Shown here: piece after piece, positions 8,755 to 17,333 of the stretch
Position numbering within the stretch: position 1 is the stretch's first letter
Layout: each line of letters opens with the position of its first letter
DNA from: Streptomyces sp. Edi2
GTDB lineage: Bacteria; Actinomycetota; Actinomycetes; Streptomycetales; Streptomycetaceae
DNA: 64,000 nt
Reading direction: 5' to 3'
Assembly (NCBI RefSeq): GCF_040253635.1
Contig: NZ_JBEJGX010000003.1
Coordinates: 8,519,501-8,583,500, forward strand
Translations under genes and position numbers: made by a program
Notes under the pieces: model-generated
What the model was told of the DNA's origin: nothing
The model's input: the letters and a program-made list of their open reading frames with translations, nothing else
Databases searched by the model: none

Positions 8755-9561
8755 GCTTTATGTGGCCAGGCACATATGGCCAATTGCCGTTTCGGGAAAC
8801 GGTGCCCCCTAATCGCCGAAGCCGGTCACGCCGTCAAGTGTGGGCACAGCGCCCGCGATCGAGCGGGCTCCGGAGTGGAGTCGCCGGCATTCGTCAGGGC
8901 CCGGGCTGGGATTATTCCGACGGGGCTCGACGGGTGTGTTCCAGGATCGAGCGGCAGTTCACGCGAGGAAGAATTCGTGGGCAGTGCAGTCTGGGGTCTG
9001 TATGCGTAAATACCCCTCCAGGAACTCCCTTTCCACGACGACCAGGCGCATTACTAACCCCACTCCGCTCGGCTCTGAACGGACGAGGGGCCGGCCGCCC
9101 GTGTACTGCCTCAACGGCCCTCATGGTGGCCGGAAATGACAGACGAAGGTGTATAGGCCTGCGGCAGTATCACCCATCATGGACTCTGCCGTCGTCGCCG
9201 CCCTCATCGCCACCCAGGACGGCGAAGCCCTTATCTTCGCTGCCGCAGCCTCAACGACACCACCGGTCGTCAATAGGCAACCCGGTCGCCGTGCAGGGTG
9301 CGCCCGCCGACCAAGGGGGGGACGCCAGGGCTATGGCTGGCAGGGACGGTGTGGTGATTCTCCCCGCCATAGTCTCGTCCGTCCCGAGGAGCCCCGTTTC
9401 GCCCTGCATCAAACCTCGGCACCCGGGCTGGTCAGTGGGGCTCGGCCTGTCATAGGCCGGGCGGCGGCCAATCTGGCGTCCAGTCCCAGCCCGCGTGCGG
9501 CATGATCGCGGTAGGCGATGGGTTACGGCTGGCCGCGGCATTCGTGGCGTGGGTGGCAGGT
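8755..9561. other. gene-poor stretch
   Basis: About 800 bases without a convincing gene. The first 300 are less GC-rich than their surroundings. At 9179 an ATG opens MDSAVVAALIAT, which resembles the start of a common Streptomyces membrane-associated hypothetical family, but the reading soon becomes Arg/Pro-rich noise. It is probably a remnant. Confidence 0.4.
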
Positions 9562-9603
9562 GAAGCCCCGCCGGTGGCCCTGTCGGGGCGTCGGCGGGGC
9601 TTC
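9562..9603. terminator. hairpin, probable terminator
   Basis: GAAGCCCCGCC (9562-9572) pairs with GGCGGGGCTTC (9593-9603), an 11-bp perfect stem around a 20-base loop. It lies in the gene-poor zone downstream of the leftward GDSL gene. Confidence 0.55.
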
Positions 9604-9758
9604 TGGGCATGGGGAGGGGCTCAGGGAGGGGCAAACCCTCCCGCTGGGTGTGTTCCTGCAGGTGACAGCATTGCCTTGGTGCACCTGGCGCTTTGCGAAG
9701 GTCGGCGGCCCGGTCCCGGCTGTACGTTCCTCCAAGCATTCTTCGGGGCCTTTCGCCG

Positions 9759-9795
9759 GGCCGGGACGCCGGATGCGGCACCCGGCGTCCCGGCC
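9759..9795. terminator. hairpin terminator of the GDSL hydrolase gene
   Basis: GGCCGGGACGCCGG (9759-9772) pairs perfectly over 14 bp with 9782-9795 around a 9-base loop. It starts 13 bases beyond the stop of the leftward gene at 9808. Confidence 0.75.
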
Positions 9796-9807
9796 GGGAG
9801 CGGGCGG

Positions 9808-10578
9808 TCAGCCCTCGTACGGCAGCAGCTCGGGGCGCTTCGCGGGGCGGCCGTCGCCCGAGGAGCGGCCGGTGAGCCGCCGTCCTATCCACGGCACCAG
9901 ATGCTCGCGCGCGAAGCGCAGATCCCCGGCGCGCCGCGCACCCCAGCCAGGCGGCGGGGCGGCCGGCAGCGGTGCGTCCCAGTCGGAGTCGGCGGGCAGC
10001 CCGAGCGTCTGCCAGACGGCCTCCGCCACCCGGCGGTGCCCCTCGGCGTTCAGGTGCAGCCGGTCATCGGCCCACATCCGCGGGTCGGACAGCGCCCGCG
10101 ACGCGTACAGGTCCACGACCACCGCACCGTGCCGCGCGGCCACCTCGTCGATCCGTGCGAACAGCTGCTCCATCCGCGACCGGAAGCGCTCCAGCACCGG
10201 CCCCTGCCGCCCCGGACTGCGCATCAGCACCAGCTGCCCGCCGCCCCGCGCCAGCAGCGCCGCGGACTCCTCGAACCGCGCGCACACCTGGTCCACCTCA
10301 CACCTGGGCCGCAGGACGTCATTGAGCCCGCCGACCAGCGTGACCAGGTCGGCGCCCATCGAGGCGGCCGGCCCGCACTGCTCGTCGGCGATCTGCCCGA
10401 TGAGCTTGCCGCGCACCGCGAGATTGGCGTACCGAAAACCGGGCGAGGCGGCCGCCAGCCGGGCGGCGAGCAGATCGGCCCAGCCGCGGTACGAGCCATC
10501 CGCCAGCCCGTCCGACATCCCCTCGGTGAAGCTGTCGCCGACCGCGACGAAACTGGTGTAGTGAGCATTCATCTCCAT
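9808..10578 (-). CDS. SGNH/GDSL-family hydrolase
   Basis: 256 residues with the SGNH blocks: VGDSFTEG (catalytic Ser16), a conserved Gly in AVRGKLIGQ, GGLND (Asn87) and DDRLHLNAEGH (Asp172 and His175). No signal peptide is visible, so it is a cytoplasmic esterase/lipase-type enzyme of unknown substrate. The 80 C-terminal residues (WGARRAGDLRFAREHLVPW) are typical of actinobacterial members. It is divergent from a TetR gene, with a perfect 22-bp palindrome between them, so it is a likely target of that regulator. ATGs at 10578 and 10572 are both possible starts. Confidence 0.85.
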   Translation of the reverse strand: MEMNAHYTSFVAVGDSFTEGMSDGLADGSYRGWADLLAARLAAASPGFRYANLAVRGKLIGQIADEQCGPAASMGADLVTLVGGLNDVLRPRCEVDQVCARFEESAALLARGGGQLVLMRSPGRQGPVLERFRSRMEQLFARIDEVAARHGAVVVDLYASRALSDPRMWADDRLHLNAEGHRRVAEAVWQTLGLPADSDWDAPLPAAPPPGWGARRAGDLRFAREHLVPWIGRRLTGRSSGDGRPAKRPELLPYEG

Positions 10579-10598
10579 GGCGCGGTGATCCTACCGCT

Positions 10599-10620
10599 CG
10601 CCATACCGCGCGGTATGGCG
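10599..10620. promoter_or_regulatory. 22-bp perfect palindrome, TetR operator candidate
   Basis: CGCCATACCGC is followed directly by its reverse complement. It lies 21 bases upstream of the GDSL start and 84 upstream of the TetR start, where one dimer or dimer pair could block both promoters. Confidence 0.75.
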
Positions 10621-10703
10621 AGGCCCACGGCGGTGCGCCCGGCACCTGCGGTGTACGGTCTGAAGTCGTCGTCAGGGCGAGGAAAGGTACAGGTGGAAGC
10701 GCG

Positions 10704-11327
10704 ATGACTCCTCGCCGGGAGGCCGGACCCGACGCGCTGACCTTCACCGAACGGGGCCGCCGCCGGCAGCTCATCGAGGCCACCATCGACCTGATCTCCA
10801 CCCGCGGTTACCCCGCCACCTCGCTGTCGGCGATCGCCGAGCGCGCCGGGCTGTCCAAGGCCGCGGTGCTCTACCACTTCTCCTCCAAGGACAACCTGAC
10901 CCGGGCGGCGCTGGAGCAGGTGATGGAGCAGTTCCGCGGGCATGTCGGCGAGCGGGTGGCGCGGGCGGCGAGTCCGCGGGACGCGATCATCGCCTACGTA
11001 CGGGCGATGATCGGCTACCAACAGGCCCACCGCCGCCAGGTGCGCGTGATCACCGAGATGCTGCTCGACGACGAGGGCGGCACCCGGCTCAAGACGCCCG
11101 GATCGCACGACACCCACGGCCGCTGGCAGGCCCTCGCCGCATTGCTGACGGAGGGTCAGGAAGCCGGTGTATTCCGGGAGTTCGACGTCCAGACCATCGC
11201 CCTGGCGATCGGCGGGGCGATCGACGGGGTGATCGCGCACTGGCTGGTCCACCCGGAGCTCGACCTGGACGCCGCGGCCGCGGAACTGGAGGAGTTCACC
11301 CTCAACGCGATCGAGCCCCGGGCCTGA
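10704..11327 (+). CDS. TetR/AcrR-family transcriptional regulator
   Basis: 207 residues. The N-terminal helix-turn-helix covers about 15-62 (RRRQLIEATIDLI ... LSAIAERAGLSKAAVLYHFSSKDNL), a textbook TetR DNA-binding domain. The all-helical remainder would form the ligand pocket and dimer interface. The divergent GDSL hydrolase and the palindrome at 10599-10620 suggest it represses both genes. Its 3' end overlaps the convergent FAD monooxygenase gene by 26 bases. The inducer is unknown. Confidence 0.88.
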   Translation: MTPRREAGPDALTFTERGRRRQLIEATIDLISTRGYPATSLSAIAERAGLSKAAVLYHFSSKDNLTRAALEQVMEQFRGHVGERVARAASPRDAIIAYVRAMIGYQQAHRRQVRVITEMLLDDEGGTRLKTPGSHDTHGRWQALAALLTEGQEAGVFREFDVQTIALAIGGAIDGVIAHWLVHPELDLDAAAAELEEFTLNAIEPRA

Positions 11328-12582
11328 CCCGGGCAAAGGCGGGAGCCCGCTCGGGACGGACCCCGATCCCGCCCAGATAGCCGGCCACCGTCCGCAGCGG
11401 CGGCACCCGCCGCAGCAGCCGCATCGGCACCGGCAGCCGGTCCGCGTCGAGCGTGCCGTCCAGCGCGGACCGGATCATCGTGTGCTCGGCCTGCTGGGAC
11501 TTCTGCACCACGGCCATCGGCAGGTGCCGCCGCTTCTGGACCCGCGCCAGATCGGCCACGCCGACGGTGCCGCGGCGCAACGGTGCCGCCAGGATCCGGG
11601 CCGCCGCGACCGCGTCCTGCAGCGCCAGATTGACCCCTACGCCGCCGACGGGCGACATGGTGTGCGCCGCGTCCCCGATGCACAGCAGACCGTCCCGGTA
11701 CCAGCGCCGCAGCCGCCCGAAGGTCACCTCCAGCAGCTTGACGTCGTCCCATGAACCGATGGCGCCGGTCACCTCGTCGTCCCAGTCGAACAGCGCCCCG
11801 AGCCGGTCGCGCAGCCACTGGATGCCGTGGGCGCGCAGCTCCGCGTCCCGGCCCTTCTTGATCAGATAGGACGTCTGGTAGTACGTGCCGCGGTCCATGG
11901 TGACCGCTGCCTGGCCGCCGCCGAAGCGCGCGAAGACCCGGCCGTCCTTGCGGGCGTCAGCATGGGGGTCCCCCCTGCTCGAACGTAGTTGAGAGCTTGG
12001 GGGAGCTTCCACCCGCACCTGCCAGACGTCCATCGGCACCTCGAACAGCCGCTGCCGGAGCCCGGCCGCCTGCCCCACCCGCGAGTCCCGGCCGTCGCAC
12101 GCGACGGTCAGATCCGCGGCCAGCTCGCCGGGGTTGCCGTGCTCGTCGAGGAACCGCACCCCCGTGACGCGGCCGCCCTCGGTCAGCAGCCCCGTCACCT
12201 CGGTGCGCATCCGCAGCGTGAAGCACGGCTCCTGGGCGGCCGCGCTCGCGAGCAGATCGAGGAAGTCCCACTGCGGAACCATGGCGACATACTTGTGCCG
12301 GCCGGGGATGCGCCGCATATCGCCCAGTACCACGGTGGTGGTGCCCACCTGGGCCCGCATCTCCTCCAGTTTGGCGAACGGCAGCCGGGCGAACGCCTCG
12401 CCGAGGCCCAGTTCGTCCAGCAGCCGCAGGGTCGACGGATGGACGGTGTCCCCGCGGAAGTCCCGGAGGAAGTCGCCGTGCTTCTCCAGGACGGTCACCT
12501 CGATGCCGGCCCTGGCCAGCAGCAGTCCGAGCATCATTCCGGCGGGTCCCCCGCCCGCTATGCAGCACCTGGTGCGCTCCAT
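11302..12582 (-). CDS. FAD-dependent monooxygenase (PHBH type) with an internal 16-residue insertion
   Basis: 426 residues from the ATG at 12582; longer starts add unrelated sequence. CIAGGGPAGMMLG near residue 8 is the FAD Rossmann loop, ACDGRDS is the DG motif, and CIGDAAHTMSPVGGVGVNLA is the flavin ribityl-binding GD block. This is the class A aromatic/quinone hydroxylase family. Around residues 193-208 the text PPSSQLRSSRGDPHAD comes from a 48-bp palindromic repeat (11960-12007) that keeps the frame open. Homologues as I know them lack it, so activity may be altered. The gene converges with the TetR gene, and its upstream region carries a paired operator at 12686-12729. Confidence 0.85.
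   Translation of the reverse strand: MERTRCCIAGGGPAGMMLGLLLARAGIEVTVLEKHGDFLRDFRGDTVHPSTLRLLDELGLGEAFARLPFAKLEEMRAQVGTTTVVLGDMRRIPGRHKYVAMVPQWDFLDLLASAAAQEPCFTLRMRTEVTGLLTEGGRVTGVRFLDEHGNPGELAADLTVACDGRDSRVGQAAGLRQRLFEVPMDVWQVRVEAPPSSQLRSSRGDPHADARKDGRVFARFGGGQAAVTMDRGTYYQTSYLIKKGRDAELRAHGIQWLRDRLGALFDWDDEVTGAIGSWDDVKLLEVTFGRLRRWYRDGLLCIGDAAHTMSPVGGVGVNLALQDAVAAARILAAPLRRGTVGVADLARVQKRRHLPMAVVQKSQQAEHTMIRSALDGTLDADRLPVPMRLLRRVPPLRTVAGYLGGIGVRPERAPAFARVRPGARSR
11960..12007. repeat. Streptomyces dispersed palindromic repeat inside a gene
   Basis: This imperfect palindrome has the form CATGGGGGTCCCCCC-TGCTCGAAC-GTA-GTTGAGAGC-TTGGGGGA. The same unit is familiar as a dispersed intergenic repeat in Streptomyces chromosomes. 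Here it lies in frame inside the FAD monooxygenase gene. Confidence 0.65.
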
Positions 12583-12685
12583 GCCCCTGCCCCCTCGTCG
12601 CGTCGGATGCGATGGCGACCGGTGAGGGCACGCACGCATCCGAGCGCGCACGTGTCTGAGCACGCACACGTCCGCGCGCGACAAC

Positions 12686-12729
12686 GCGCCTGACCGATCG
12701 GTCAATAATCTAACCGATCGGTCAGGCGC
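12686..12729. promoter_or_regulatory. double palindrome, operator candidate
   Basis: Arms GCGCCTGACCGATCGGT (12686-12702) and its exact reverse complement (12713-12729) flank CAATAATCTA. Each arm also contains the palindrome ACCGATCGGT. The site lies 104 bases upstream of the FAD monooxygenase start and in an A/T-rich pocket suited to a promoter. Confidence 0.65.
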
Positions 12730-12747
12730 TCGGACTGCCGCCCCTCG

Positions 12748-13767
12748 TCAGGCCGCGGGCCGCTGCAGCACCAGCTCCCGGAGCACGTCCTCCATCGTCA
12801 CCAGCCCGGCCAGCCGCCCGTCCTCGCCGATCACCGCGGCCAGATGCGTACGGGACGCGCGCATCGCCGTCAGCACGTCGTCCAGCAGCGTCGAGGCCTT
12901 GACCCGGGCGATCGGGCGCAGCGCGGAGACCGGGAAGGGCACATCGCGCGGGGTGGCGTCCAGCGCGTCCTTGACGTGCAGATAGCCGAGGATGCGGCTG
13001 GTGTCGTCGACGACGGGGAAGCGGGAGAAGCCCGACTCCGCGGCCAGCTGCTCCAGCTCCTCGGGCGTGGCCCCCATCCGCGCGGAGACGACCTTCTCTG
13101 CCGGCAGCACCACATCCCTGACCGGGCGGCGGCCCAGCTCCAGGGCGTCCCGCAGCCGCTCCTGCGCCCGTTCGTCGAGCAGTCCGGCCGCCCGCGAATC
13201 CTCGACCATCTTCGCCAGCTGGTCGTCCGAGAAGGTCGCGGCGACCTCGTCCCTGGTCTCCACCCGCAGCAGCTTGAGCAGTGCATTGGCGAGTGCATTG
13301 ATCGCGAAGATCACCGGACGCAGCGCCCGGGTCAGCGCGACCAGCGGCGGCCCGAGCATCAGGGCGCTGCGGACCGGCTCGGCCAGTGCGACGTTCTTCG
13401 GCACCATCTCGCCGAAGAGCATGTGCAGATAGGTGGCCAGCGACAGCGCGATCACGAACGAGATCGGATGGATCAGCGTGTCCGAGATCCCCACCGCGTG
13501 GAACACCGGCTCCAGGAGATGCGCGATGGCCGGCTCGGCGACCGCGCCCAGCACCAGGGTGCACAGGGTGATGCCCAGCTGGGCGGCCGCCAGCAGGGCC
13601 GAGACATGCTGCAGACCCCACAGCACGCTGGTCGCCCGGCGGTCACCGCGCTCGGCGTACGGCTCGATCTGGCTGCGGCGCACCGAGATCACGGCGAATT
13701 CCGCGCCCACGAAGAAGGCGTTGACGACCAGCGTCAGCAGGCCCACGAAAAGCTGCAACCCGATCAT
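12748..13767 (-). CDS. CNNM/TlyC-type transmembrane protein with CBS pair
   Basis: 339 residues from the ATG at 13767; upstream in-frame sequence overlaps the preceding gene and is noise. The N-terminal half is a DUF21 domain with three or four helices, including VNAFFVGAEFAVISVRR and LHMLFGEMVPKN. It is followed by two CBS domains (about 195-320). The C-terminal CorC/HlyC domain of longer members is absent. The family is linked to magnesium or other divalent cation export. It overlaps its upstream neighbour by ATGA (13764-13767), and the two probably form a membrane heteromer. Confidence 0.88.
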   Translation of the reverse strand: MIGLQLFVGLLTLVVNAFFVGAEFAVISVRRSQIEPYAERGDRRATSVLWGLQHVSALLAAAQLGITLCTLVLGAVAEPAIAHLLEPVFHAVGISDTLIHPISFVIALSLATYLHMLFGEMVPKNVALAEPVRSALMLGPPLVALTRALRPVIFAINALANALLKLLRVETRDEVAATFSDDQLAKMVEDSRAAGLLDERAQERLRDALELGRRPVRDVVLPAEKVVSARMGATPEELEQLAAESGFSRFPVVDDTSRILGYLHVKDALDATPRDVPFPVSALRPIARVKASTLLDDVLTAMRASRTHLAAVIGEDGRLAGLVTMEDVLRELVLQRPAA

Positions 13768-15107
13768 CGGCGGGCCTCCGCGTCCTGCTCGTCGTGGCTG
13801 CCCGGGATCGGCGCGTGCAGCAGCACCCGCGCGGCACGGTGACCGGCGGCGTCCAGTACATCCATCCGCCAGCCGGCCACCTCCAGGGTGTCGCCGGCGA
13901 CCGGTATCCGGCCGAGTTCGGTGGCGACCAGCCCGGCAAGGGTCTCGTACGGGCCCTCGGGCAACCACAGGCCGATCCGCTGCAGGTGGTCGGTGCGAGC
14001 GGAGCCGTCGGCCTGGTAGACCCGGCGGCCCTCGGCGTCGGTCCCGGCCGGCGCCAGGTCGGGGGTCTCCATCGGATCGTGCTCGTCGCGGACCTCGCCG
14101 ACCACCTCCTCGACGATGTCCTCCAGCGTGACCACGCCGGCCGTGCCGCCGTATTCGTCGATGACCACGGCCATGGTGCGCCTGCCGGAGAGCCGGTCCA
14201 GCAGCCGGTCCACGGTCAGCGTCGTGGGCACCAGCAGCGGCTCGCGCACCAGCTCGGACACCGGGTGCCGGGGCCGGCGTTCGGCGGGGACGGTGAGGAC
14301 GTCCTTGATGTGCGCCACCCCGACGACGCTGTCCAGGCTGCCGCGGTAGACGGGGAAGCGGGACAGCCCGGTCGCCCGGGTCGCATTGGCCACGTCCTCC
14401 GCGGTGGACTGCACCTCCAGCGCGATCACCTGCACCCGCGGGGTCATGACGTTCTCCGCGGTCAGATTGGCGAGGTTGAGGGTGCGGACGAACAGCTCGG
14501 CGGTGTCGGGCTCCAGCGCGCCTTCCTTGGCGGAGTGCCGCGCCAGCGCCACCAGCTCCTGCGGACCGCGCGCCGAGGCCAGCTCCTCCGCGGGCTCCAG
14601 ACCCATCCGGCGGACCATGTGGTTCGCGGCGTTGTTGAGATGCCGGATCAGCGGCTTGAAGGCGGCGCTGAAGCCGCGCTGGGCGGTGGCCACCCGCTTC
14701 GCGATGGCCAGCGGGTCGGAGATGGCCCAGTTCTTCGGCACCAGCTCGCCGACGACCATCAGGACGACCGTCGAGATCGCCGTTCCGAGTACCAGGGCGG
14801 CCGAATCCGCCACCGAATGCGGCAGGCCCATGGCGTCCAGCGGCCCCGCCAGCAGGGTGGCGATCGCCGGCTTGGACAGCATGCCGATGACCAGGCCGGT
14901 GACGGTGATGCCGAGCTGGGCGCCGGAGAGCTGGAAGGTGAGGCTGCGGACCGCCTTCAGCCCGCTGTCCGCGCCCCGGTCGCCGCGCTCGGCGGCGCGT
15001 TCGAGGTCGCTGCGCTCGACGGTCGTCAGGGAGAACTCGGCGGCGACGAAGACCCCGCAGGCCAGGGTCAGAAGGAGCGCTACGCCCAGAAAGAGCAGGT
15101 CGGTCAT
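13764..15107 (-). CDS. CNNM/CorC-type hemolysin-family protein (DUF21-CBS-CorC)
   Basis: 447 residues from the ATG at 15107, which has GGAGGTG six bases upstream. Layout: DUF21 membrane domain (about 1-190, with GVFVAAEFSLTTVERSDLERA and VVGELVPKNWA), two CBS domains (about 210-335, with FPVYRGSLDSVVGVAHIKD and DEYGGTAGVVTLEDIVEEVVGE) and a C-terminal CorC/HlyC domain. This is the full-length relative of the next gene, with which it overlaps by four bases. Function is probably divalent cation efflux or sensing at the cytoplasmic membrane. Confidence 0.9.
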   Translation of the reverse strand: MTDLLFLGVALLLTLACGVFVAAEFSLTTVERSDLERAAERGDRGADSGLKAVRSLTFQLSGAQLGITVTGLVIGMLSKPAIATLLAGPLDAMGLPHSVADSAALVLGTAISTVVLMVVGELVPKNWAISDPLAIAKRVATAQRGFSAAFKPLIRHLNNAANHMVRRMGLEPAEELASARGPQELVALARHSAKEGALEPDTAELFVRTLNLANLTAENVMTPRVQVIALEVQSTAEDVANATRATGLSRFPVYRGSLDSVVGVAHIKDVLTVPAERRPRHPVSELVREPLLVPTTLTVDRLLDRLSGRRTMAVVIDEYGGTAGVVTLEDIVEEVVGEVRDEHDPMETPDLAPAGTDAEGRRVYQADGSARTDHLQRIGLWLPEGPYETLAGLVATELGRIPVAGDTLEVAGWRMDVLDAAGHRAARVLLHAPIPGSHDEQDAEARR

Positions 15108-15273
15108 CGAGTCACCTCCGTCCCATGATCGAACAGGATCGGGAGGTTCGCGCTCTGTCGAATGGATGATCGACAACTAGGAGGCTCGCCCATGGCTGGA
15201 CGCTCACACACCTTTCACTCGGGGGAGGGGGAGACTCCATGGTAAAGGGTCAGCAAAGTTGCCGGTCGGGGGC

Positions 15274-15307
15274 GAGCCCGCCCCGTGCCGGGGGCCGGGG
15301 CGGGCTC
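15274..15307. terminator. hairpin terminator of the GNAT gene
   Basis: GAGCCCGCCCCG (15274-15285) pairs perfectly over 12 bp with 15296-15307 around a 10-base loop. It lies about 80 bases beyond the leftward gene that stops at 15385. Confidence 0.7.
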
Positions 15308-15384
15308 TTGGGGCGTCGGGGCGTCGGGCGCCCGTGCGACGACGTATTCGTGTGTCGATGTCTCGGTGCGTCGAGGTGCTGCCG

Positions 15385-15810
15385 TCAGCCGTCGAGATGC
15401 TTGACCCAGCGGCTCCACTGTGGCTCGGGCGCGTAATCCGCCGCGCGCCACGCATGCTGCGCCGTTTCATTGCGGTCCAGCACCATCGCATCGCCGCGCC
15501 GCCCGCCCAGCGCACGGAACCGCTCCTCGGCGGCCGCCAGCAGCGCACCGCCGATGCCCTGCCTGCGGTGCCCGGGGTGCACGGCCAGCCGGTAGAGGTG
15601 GCAGCGCCATCCGTCGAAACCGGCTATCACGGTCCCCGCGAGAATGCCGTCGCGCTCTGCCAGGAGCAGCGCTTCGGGGTCCCGGGTAACCAGCCGGGCC
15701 ACGCCGTCGTGGTCGTCGCTGATGCTCGTTCCTTCCGCGGCTTCGCGCCAGAACTGCAAGACGGTGTCGAGGTCCGAGAGGGTGGCGGAGCGGATCTGCA
15801 GATCATTCAT
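15385..15810 (-). CDS. GNAT-family N-acetyltransferase
   Basis: 141 residues from ATG 15810 (MNDLQIRSATLSDLD); an ATG four codons earlier is also possible. The acetyl-CoA loop is clear at RLAVHPGHRRQGIGGALLAAA (motif A, Q/RxxGxG/A), preceded by the AGTVIAGFDGWRCHLYRLAV strand pair. The substrate cannot be read. It stands alone between a hairpin terminator and a 160-base empty gap. Confidence 0.85.
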   Translation of the reverse strand: MNDLQIRSATLSDLDTVLQFWREAAEGTSISDDHDGVARLVTRDPEALLLAERDGILAGTVIAGFDGWRCHLYRLAVHPGHRRQGIGGALLAAAEERFRALGGRRGDAMVLDRNETAQHAWRAADYAPEPQWSRWVKHLDG

Positions 15811-15970
15811 GGGGTGAGCCAAGCAGAGCGTCGGCCTGTCCGGCGATCGGTTTCACTGCCGGTGAATCGACGGAGACGGAGGGGGAGGGCTCGGTCCCGT
15901 ATCAGCTCGGCCCCGTATTTCCGTACGCCGCGAGCCCATCGGCCGAGCCGAAGCGTCCGGCTTCCCGGGT

Positions 15971-16666
15971 TTACGAGTGCCCGTGGGACGGCCCTTGACT
16001 CCCAGAACCGGCGTGCAAGCTGGCGAACAGTCCCACGGCACGGCTGCCGTCCGGCAGGTGCCAGGAGCCGGCGACATGACCGGTCGTTCCCCGCAGGGGG
16101 AGGGAGGAGGCGTCCGGGGCGGGCCGAAGTACCCGGTGCAGCCGGAGGACCACGCCGTTCAGCGTGGGAAGTTCCGTGCTCTCCCGGGTGTCGGTGGCAG
16201 CCGTGGTGAGGTCCATGGGGATGGCGCCTTCGCCGGCGTAGGCGCAGATGACGTCCCGGGCCGGGACGCCAGTGGTGTTCTGGTCCTGGGCCTGGGCCCG
16301 CCCTTCGAGCAGAGCCGGCAGTTGGTCGATCAATACCGGGTCGTGGCAGCCGTCGTAGACCCAGCGCCGCCCCAGCACTCCGTGCTCCATGGTCCCGACG
16401 AGCGCGTGCTCGGCCCCGTCGAGCGCGGCACCGCGATAGGTGAGCGGAACGAGGTAGGCGGTCGGGAGCGCGTCAGGGCCAGAGGCGTCGGTGACCACGA
16501 TGAACTCGATCCCGACCGCACCGTGCGGGTCGTCCAGCCGGAAGCCACCCGCATTGGCCAACTCCGGCCCTCCCGTGCTGTTGCCGTACCACGGACGGGA
16601 GGGGAGCCAGGAGGCGAGGAGTTCCAGTTTGGTCGGTTCGAGGCGGGTGTGATGGATGACAGCCAT
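15971..16666 (-). CDS. maltokinase N-terminal cap-like domain protein
   Basis: 231 residues. The opening HHTRLEPTKLELLASWLP, followed by AGGFRLDDPHGAVGIEF and YLVPLTYRGAAL, matches the stand-alone actinobacterial cap-like domain related to the N-terminus of maltokinase (often annotated as an alpha-glucan-related protein). The kinase domain is absent, so no enzymatic role can be claimed. It might bind carbohydrate or nucleotide. The ATG at 16666 is well placed. Confidence 0.75.
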   Translation of the reverse strand: MAVIHHTRLEPTKLELLASWLPSRPWYGNSTGGPELANAGGFRLDDPHGAVGIEFIVVTDASGPDALPTAYLVPLTYRGAALDGAEHALVGTMEHGVLGRRWVYDGCHDPVLIDQLPALLEGRAQAQDQNTTGVPARDVICAYAGEGAIPMDLTTAATDTRESTELPTLNGVVLRLHRVLRPAPDASSLPLRGTTGHVAGSWHLPDGSRAVGLFASLHAGSGSQGPSHGHS

Positions 16667-16884
16667 GCCGGACCTTCTCCCGTGACGCGGATGCGGGCCT
16701 GTCCCATCCTTCCACTCCTTCCACCTGCACCGCGCCGCCGGAGCGGCCGTCCCGGCGCGAAGGGGACAACGGCTCCAGACGGGCCCACTGGCAGTGCGTC
16801 AGATCACCGCCCCCCGCCCGCAAGACATGACCGAACTTGACCAAGATCCACTCTCGCTGACAGGCCAGACCCTAGGCTCGCTCC

Positions 16885-17256
16885 ATGAATGACGACGAGG
16901 ACCAGTCCCTGCGAGCCGCTGTCGAAGGTGAACTGCGGCTCCTCGACCCGGCCATTCGCGCGTCGCCGGCCCTCGCAGCCGAACTCCTGGACCCGGAGTT
17001 CGTCGAGTTCGGGGCGTCCGGGCGCCGCTGGGACCGGGTGTCGATCCTGACCGCCATCGCTCCTGGCCCGGACACCCCACCGGATCGCATCGCCACGAGC
17101 GACATGACAGCGACGCTGATGGCCCCGGGCATCGTGCACGTGACGTACACCTCTGACCACAACGGTCGCAGAGCTCGACGCAGTTCACTGTGGCGCAGGA
17201 GTGCGGCAGGGTGGCGTCTGTATTTCCATCAAGGCACGCTGACCGACAACACATAG
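16885..17256 (+). CDS. SnoaL/DUF4440-like small protein (NTF2 fold)
   Basis: 123 residues. ELLDPEFVEFGASGRRWDR, followed by VHVTYTSDHNGR, SSLWRRSAAGWRLYFHQGT and a short tail, is the strand order of DUF4440/NTF2-like proteins, where a pocket binds a small molecule. These are often isomerase- or hydrolase-like or structural. Which of these applies cannot be told. The ATG at 16885 is the only reasonable start. It lies about 80 bases upstream of the EF-G domain-like gene on the same strand. Confidence 0.7.
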   Translation: MNDDEDQSLRAAVEGELRLLDPAIRASPALAAELLDPEFVEFGASGRRWDRVSILTAIAPGPDTPPDRIATSDMTATLMAPGIVHVTYTSDHNGRRARRSSLWRRSAAGWRLYFHQGTLTDNT

Positions 17257-17333
17257 CCATCAGCTGGCCATCCGCCGGGGCCAAGAGGCCAGAGAACGGG
17301 GCCAAGAGGTACCTCGCGGGCTACCGTGGCCGC

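Noticed and set aside
15192..15245. 17-codon frame MAGRSHTFHSGEGETPW with AGGAGG seven bases upstream
   Set aside because: Good ribosome site, but no downstream gene on that strand, no codon evidence at this length and a run of G-rich sequence; kept only as a note.
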